Positions 15,273-18,232 of a stretch of 18,232 bases of DNA are shown here, piece after piece. The stretch covers positions 1-18,232 of the forward strand of contig JBEBSD010000104.1 of assembly GCA_040394475.1 (NCBI GenBank). Direction: 5' to 3'. Numbering within the stretch: position 1 is the first letter of the stretch; each line of letters opens with the position of its first letter. Source of the stretch: JBEBSD01 sp040394475 (GTDB taxonomy: Bacteria; Bacteroidota; Bacteroidia; Cytophagales; Spirosomataceae). The notes under the pieces were generated by a model, which was not told where the DNA came from, did no database searches, and saw only the letters and a program-made list of their open reading frames with translations. A program made the position numbers and the translations under genes.

Positions 15273-15764
15273 ATGAATCAAACATTCACCTTGAAAAGCG
15301 CCGACATAGGAGGGCAGGCGACCAATACGCAAGTCTTTAACGGGAATGGCTGCACAGGGGACAATATTTCGCCGCAACTCAGCTGGGAAAATGCGCCGGC
15401 AGGTACAAAAAGCTTTGCGGTCACGCTCCATGATTCCGATGCTCCCACCGGGAGCGGCTGGTGGCACTGGGTGGTTTTTAACATCCCCTCTACTCTACAG
15501 GAGCTGAAAACCGGCGCCGGCAACCCGGAGCAAAAACTGCTCCCAAACGGTGCAGTTCAAAGCCTGACCGATTATGGACAATACGGTTACGGCGGCCCCT
15601 GCCCGCCCGAAGGGCATGGATTCCATCAATATATGTTCACGGTCTATGCCTTGAAAACGGAGCGCCTGGACCTTGACAAAAATACGCCCCCGGCACTCGT
15701 CAGTTTCAACATCTGGGCCAACACCCTTGAAAAGGCTTCTCTGGTAATGTATTATCAACGTTGA
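15273..15764 (+). CDS. YbhB/YbcL family protein (Raf kinase inhibitor-like, PEBP fold)
   Basis: A 163-residue phosphatidylethanolamine-binding-protein fold member, here without a signal peptide and so probably cytosolic. The two family motifs are clear: the ligand pocket DSDAPTGSGWWHWVVFNIP at 54-72 (Asp54, Asp56, Pro58, His65) and GPCPPEGHGFHQYMF at 108-122. Bacterial members have no settled physiological role; anion and small-ligand binding is known for the fold. I start at ATG 15273 (MNQTF). The frame also opens with a TTG three codons earlier, which I consider unlikely. It has its own promoter element and leader hairpin, and its stop is one base from a strong terminator, so it is monocistronic. 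Confidence 0.92.
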   Translation: MNQTFTLKSADIGGQATNTQVFNGNGCTGDNISPQLSWENAPAGTKSFAVTLHDSDAPTGSGWWHWVVFNIPSTLQELKTGAGNPEQKLLPNGAVQSLTDYGQYGYGGPCPPEGHGFHQYMFTVYALKTERLDLDKNTPPALVSFNIWANTLEKASLVMYYQR

Positions 15765-15765
15765 G

Positions 15766-15821
15766 CCGTCTCAATAAAAAAATAGGCTGCCCGGTGGCAG
15801 CCTATTTTTTTATTGAGACGG
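15766..15821. terminator. Bidirectional intrinsic terminator, 26-base-pair perfect stem
   Basis: Bases 15766-15791 are perfectly complementary to 15796-15821 around the 4-base loop CGGT. The GC-rich top of the stem (GGCTGCC/GGCAGCC) is flanked by a run of seven A on the left and seven T on the right, so either strand yields a hairpin followed by a U-run. It begins one base after the YbhB stop, and the stop of the aldolase/dehydrogenase gene lies 17 bases beyond, so it serves both convergent genes. Confidence 0.93.
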
Positions 15822-15837
15822 GATTGTCTGCTTAAGA

Positions 15838-17967
15838 TTATCGCAGGAACGCCATGGCTACCCCGCCATCTACGTTCAGCACATTGCCGGTCGATTTATC
15901 CAGTAAACCGCCAACCAGCGCAAAACAGGCATTGGCAATATCTTCCGGAAGAATCGCCTCATTCAACAAGGTACGCTTTGCGTAGTATGCCGGTAATTCT
16001 TCTATGGTAATCCCGTATGCTTTCGCGCGTCCTTCCGCCCATCCGCCGGCCCAGATATTGGAATCTGCAATAACCGCATCCGGATTGACACTGTTGACAC
16101 GGATCTTATCGCCGCCGAGTTCGGCAGCCAGCAACCGCGACAAATGCGCCTGCGCCGACTTCGCCGATCCGTAACCGGCGTTATTAGGACCTGAAACCAC
16201 AGAGTTTTTTGAAACAATATTCACAATATCTCCCCCCTGGTTTTGCTTGCGCAGGACCTTTACGCCTTCTTTTGAAACAAGGAACTGGCCTTTTACAAGG
16301 ATATCGTACAGTTTATCCCAATCTGCGATCGAATGATCGGTCAAGGGCTTGGAGATACTGATACCGGCATTGTTGACGATAATATCGACCCCGCCGAATG
16401 CCAGCGCCGAAGCTTTAAATGCATTGACAATACTCGCCTCACTGGTAACATCCAGCGTTGTGGTGGCAACGGCATCCCTTCCAAACGATTTCTGGAACTC
16501 CGCTTTAGCGCCTTCCAGACGATCTTCGTTGATATCATTCAAAATCACTACACCTCCCTCCTGAACAAATTTCCTGGCAATTGCCTTACCGATTCCCCCG
16601 GCGCTGCCGGTAACCAGCGCCACTTTACCCGACAAGGGCTTCGGTTTGGGCAGCCGTTGTAATTTTGCTTCTTCCAGCAACCAGTATTCAATATCAAAAG
16701 CTTCCTGACGGGGAAGTGACGTATACGCACTCACCGCCTCGGCGCCTTTCATTACATTGATGGCATTGGTATAAAATTCCGCGGCCACCCGGGCTGTCTG
16801 CTTATCCTTGGCAAACGTAAACATTCCGACGCCCGGATACAGGATAACGACCGGGTTCGGATCGCGCATCGCCGGACTATTCGGACGCTTGCAGGTTTCG
16901 TAATACCCGGTGTACATTTTCCGGTATGCTTCAATCGCCGGGAGGATTTTCTCCTTGATAGCTTCGGTATTGCTCAGGTCCTCGTCGGGTGCCAGATCCA
17001 GTACCAACGGCGAAATTTTCGTGCGCAGGAAGTGGTCGGGACAAGAGGTTCCCAAAGGAGCCAGCCGCTCCAGGTCATTGGAGTTGGCAAATTCCAGTAC
17101 GCGCTCGTCATCGGTAAAATGCCCGATCATCCGGACGTAGCTGGAACAGAATCCTCTCAGCACCGGCGCCAGTGCTGCCGCTTGCTCCAGGCGGGCAGCT
17201 TTTTCCAGGCTTTGTATTTTTTGTCCGCCGAACACCGGGCCTTTTTTACCATAGTTCGCTTCCAGGTATTCCGCGCACTTTTCGATCACCTCCAGGGTGT
17301 TCAGATAACTTTCATAGGCAGTGTCTCCCCAGGTAAACAACCCGTGCGAACCCAGCATAATGCCTCTTAACTGAATTCCTTTGGCGGCATTTTCCTCCAG
17401 ACAGGCGCGCAGCTGCAATCCCAGATCAAATCCGGGACGCTGCCAGCCAACCCAGCCAACGGTCCCCCCGAACAATTCCTGCGTGATTTTCTCGCCATCT
17501 TTCGCCGCAGCGATTGCAATGGCCGCATCCGGGTGCAGGTGGTCTATATGTTTAAAAGGGAGAAAACCATGTAAAGGAGTGTCAATGGAGGGCGCTTTCG
17601 AAGCAAGATCAAAGATGCTATGGTTAAACAGTTCCACCATTTCATCTTCAAACTCCAAACCACGATAAACATTTTCCAGGCTCCTGAGACGGTCCACATA
17701 CAACGCAGCACACCCGGCTTTGGTAAGCGTTCCAATATCGCCGCCGGAACCCTTAATCCACATTACGTCGGTCGGCTGCCCTGTGAGCGGGTCTTTATCC
17801 GTGATTTTAACTGAAGTATTGCCTCCGCCATAATTCGTTAATCTCAGGTCAGCCCCTAATAAATTGGACCTATAAATAAACAAAGCAACTTCATCGCCTG
17901 CTAATTCGGCGGCCTTTGCTTCGTCCCATAAATAACTGACATACTTAAAGGTTGGATTCTTTGACAT
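15838..17967 (-). CDS. rhaEW: Bifunctional L-rhamnulose-1-phosphate aldolase / short-chain dehydrogenase (lactaldehyde dehydrogenase) fusion
   Basis: A 709-residue cytosolic fusion. The N-terminal half (about 20-400) is a class II aldolase: GGGNTSVK at 47-54, zinc-site histidines in HIDHLHPD (His140, His143, His145), and GSHGLFTWG at 206-214. The C-terminal half (about 445-709) is a short-chain dehydrogenase: TGSAGGIG at 453-460, NNAG at 532-535, catalytic Ser586, Tyr599 and Lys603. In this family the aldolase splits rhamnulose 1-phosphate into DHAP and L-lactaldehyde, and the second domain oxidises the lactaldehyde; related names are rhaD and RhaEW. The start at 17967 (MSKNPTF) is chosen over an ATG at 18039, which lies inside the -7 element. 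No rhamnose isomerase, kinase, transporter or regulator is in the window. Activity on other deoxy-sugar phosphates cannot be ruled out. Confidence 0.92.
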   Translation of the reverse strand: MSKNPTFKYVSYLWDEAKAAELAGDEVALFIYRSNLLGADLRLTNYGGGNTSVKITDKDPLTGQPTDVMWIKGSGGDIGTLTKAGCAALYVDRLRSLENVYRGLEFEDEMVELFNHSIFDLASKAPSIDTPLHGFLPFKHIDHLHPDAAIAIAAAKDGEKITQELFGGTVGWVGWQRPGFDLGLQLRACLEENAAKGIQLRGIMLGSHGLFTWGDTAYESYLNTLEVIEKCAEYLEANYGKKGPVFGGQKIQSLEKAARLEQAAALAPVLRGFCSSYVRMIGHFTDDERVLEFANSNDLERLAPLGTSCPDHFLRTKISPLVLDLAPDEDLSNTEAIKEKILPAIEAYRKMYTGYYETCKRPNSPAMRDPNPVVILYPGVGMFTFAKDKQTARVAAEFYTNAINVMKGAEAVSAYTSLPRQEAFDIEYWLLEEAKLQRLPKPKPLSGKVALVTGSAGGIGKAIARKFVQEGGVVILNDINEDRLEGAKAEFQKSFGRDAVATTTLDVTSEASIVNAFKASALAFGGVDIIVNNAGISISKPLTDHSIADWDKLYDILVKGQFLVSKEGVKVLRKQNQGGDIVNIVSKNSVVSGPNNAGYGSAKSAQAHLSRLLAAELGGDKIRVNSVNPDAVIADSNIWAGGWAEGRAKAYGITIEELPAYYAKRTLLNEAILPEDIANACFALVGGLLDKSTGNVLNVDGGVAMAFLR

Positions 17968-18032
17968 TTTCTGCGATTGTGTTAAATAGTATATTTTAAT
18001 GTTGTCCTTTTCGGTGTTTTTTATCTCATTAG

Positions 18033-18040
18033 CAAACATA
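18033..18040 (-). promoter_or_regulatory. -7 promoter element of the aldolase/dehydrogenase gene
   Basis: On the minus strand TATGTTTG fits TAnnTTTG exactly. Transcription would begin near 18026 and leave a leader of about 60 bases before the ATG at 17967. No convincing -33 TTTG is seen. Confidence 0.55.
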
Positions 18041-18107
18041 CCTCATTATAAACCTGAAACTTTCCTATACCTACCTGCTATTGTATTATTTTTTTACTTT
18101 TGCCGGC

Positions 18108-18219
18108 AGCGGTCAGTAATTGGGGATCGAAAGTCGGCTGGCGGCTATCGGAAATCGGCTATCGGCGGTCGGCTATCGGAAATCAGCTATCGGCGGTCAG
18201 TAGTCGGCTATCAGCAACC
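18108..18219. repeat. Degenerate heptamer array, 16 units, consensus GGCTATC
   Basis: The sequence divides exactly into 16 units of seven bases. In order from 18108 they are AGCGGTC, AGTAATT, GGGGATC, GAAAGTC, GGCTGGC, GGCTATC, GGAAATC, GGCTATC, GGCGGTC, GGCTATC, GGAAATC, AGCTATC, GGCGGTC, AGTAGTC, GGCTATC, AGCAACC. Most fit RGnnnTC. The centre has a 28-base higher-order period (18143-18170, repeated at 18171-18198 with one change). It lies upstream of the aldolase/dehydrogenase promoter, in sequence with no gene. Confidence 0.8.
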
Positions 18220-18232
18220 GCCCATTCCCCGT

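Noticed and set aside
17968..18039. Longer N-terminus for the aldolase/dehydrogenase starting at 18039
   Set aside because: The added 24 residues do not resemble the family start, and the ATG lies inside an exact -7 promoter element, so it would not be in the mRNA.
18108..18219. Possible CRISPR array
   Set aside because: The units are seven bases long with no spacers and no cas genes are in the window; CRISPR repeats are several times longer and separated by unique spacers.

Overview
The window looks like a chromosomal segment of a Bacteroidota species, most likely in or near the Chitinophagaceae. Three things point there: a hybrid two-component regulator of the Bacteroidota type, promoters with the Bacteroidota -7 element TAnnTTTG, and the Bacteroidota style of ECF sigma factor and MreC/MreD. 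Base composition is roughly balanced. There is no rRNA, tRNA, CRISPR array, insertion sequence or phage gene that I can see.

Layout from left to right. Positions 1-34 hold a short heptamer repeat, followed by a secreted metal-dependent amidohydrolase (+). It faces a very large hybrid histidine kinase/response regulator (-) across a 10-base gap. A 473-base stretch without a convincing gene follows. Then comes a long block on the minus strand, which in transcription order reads mreB, mreC, mreD (cell shape), an ECF sigma factor, a small anti-sigma-like protein and guanylate kinase.

Divergent from mreB is a tightly packed plus-strand operon of four genes: a GH3-family acyl-adenylate enzyme, dxr (MEP isoprenoid pathway), an uncharacterised small membrane protein and a PLP-dependent serine/threonine dehydratase or racemase. 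Its genes overlap by 4 and 13 bases or abut exactly, so translational coupling is likely. After it, on the minus strand, come a CsaA-type tRNA-binding-domain protein and a small secreted beta-rich protein separated by an intrinsic terminator. A YbhB/PEBP protein (+) then converges, over an unusually long perfect terminator hairpin, on a fused rhamnulose-1-phosphate aldolase/short-chain dehydrogenase (-). The window closes with a 16-copy degenerate heptamer array upstream of that fusion gene.

Most genes are housekeeping (cell wall morphogenesis, GMP to GDP, isoprenoid precursors) plus accessory sugar and peptide or small-molecule metabolism. I found no clear new defence or mobile system. The parts most worth a second look are the GH3-dxr-membrane protein-dehydratase operon, the two heptamer arrays at the window edges, the hybrid regulator with no visible SusCD partner, the altered zinc motif of the anti-sigma-like protein, and the terminator just upstream of csaA.
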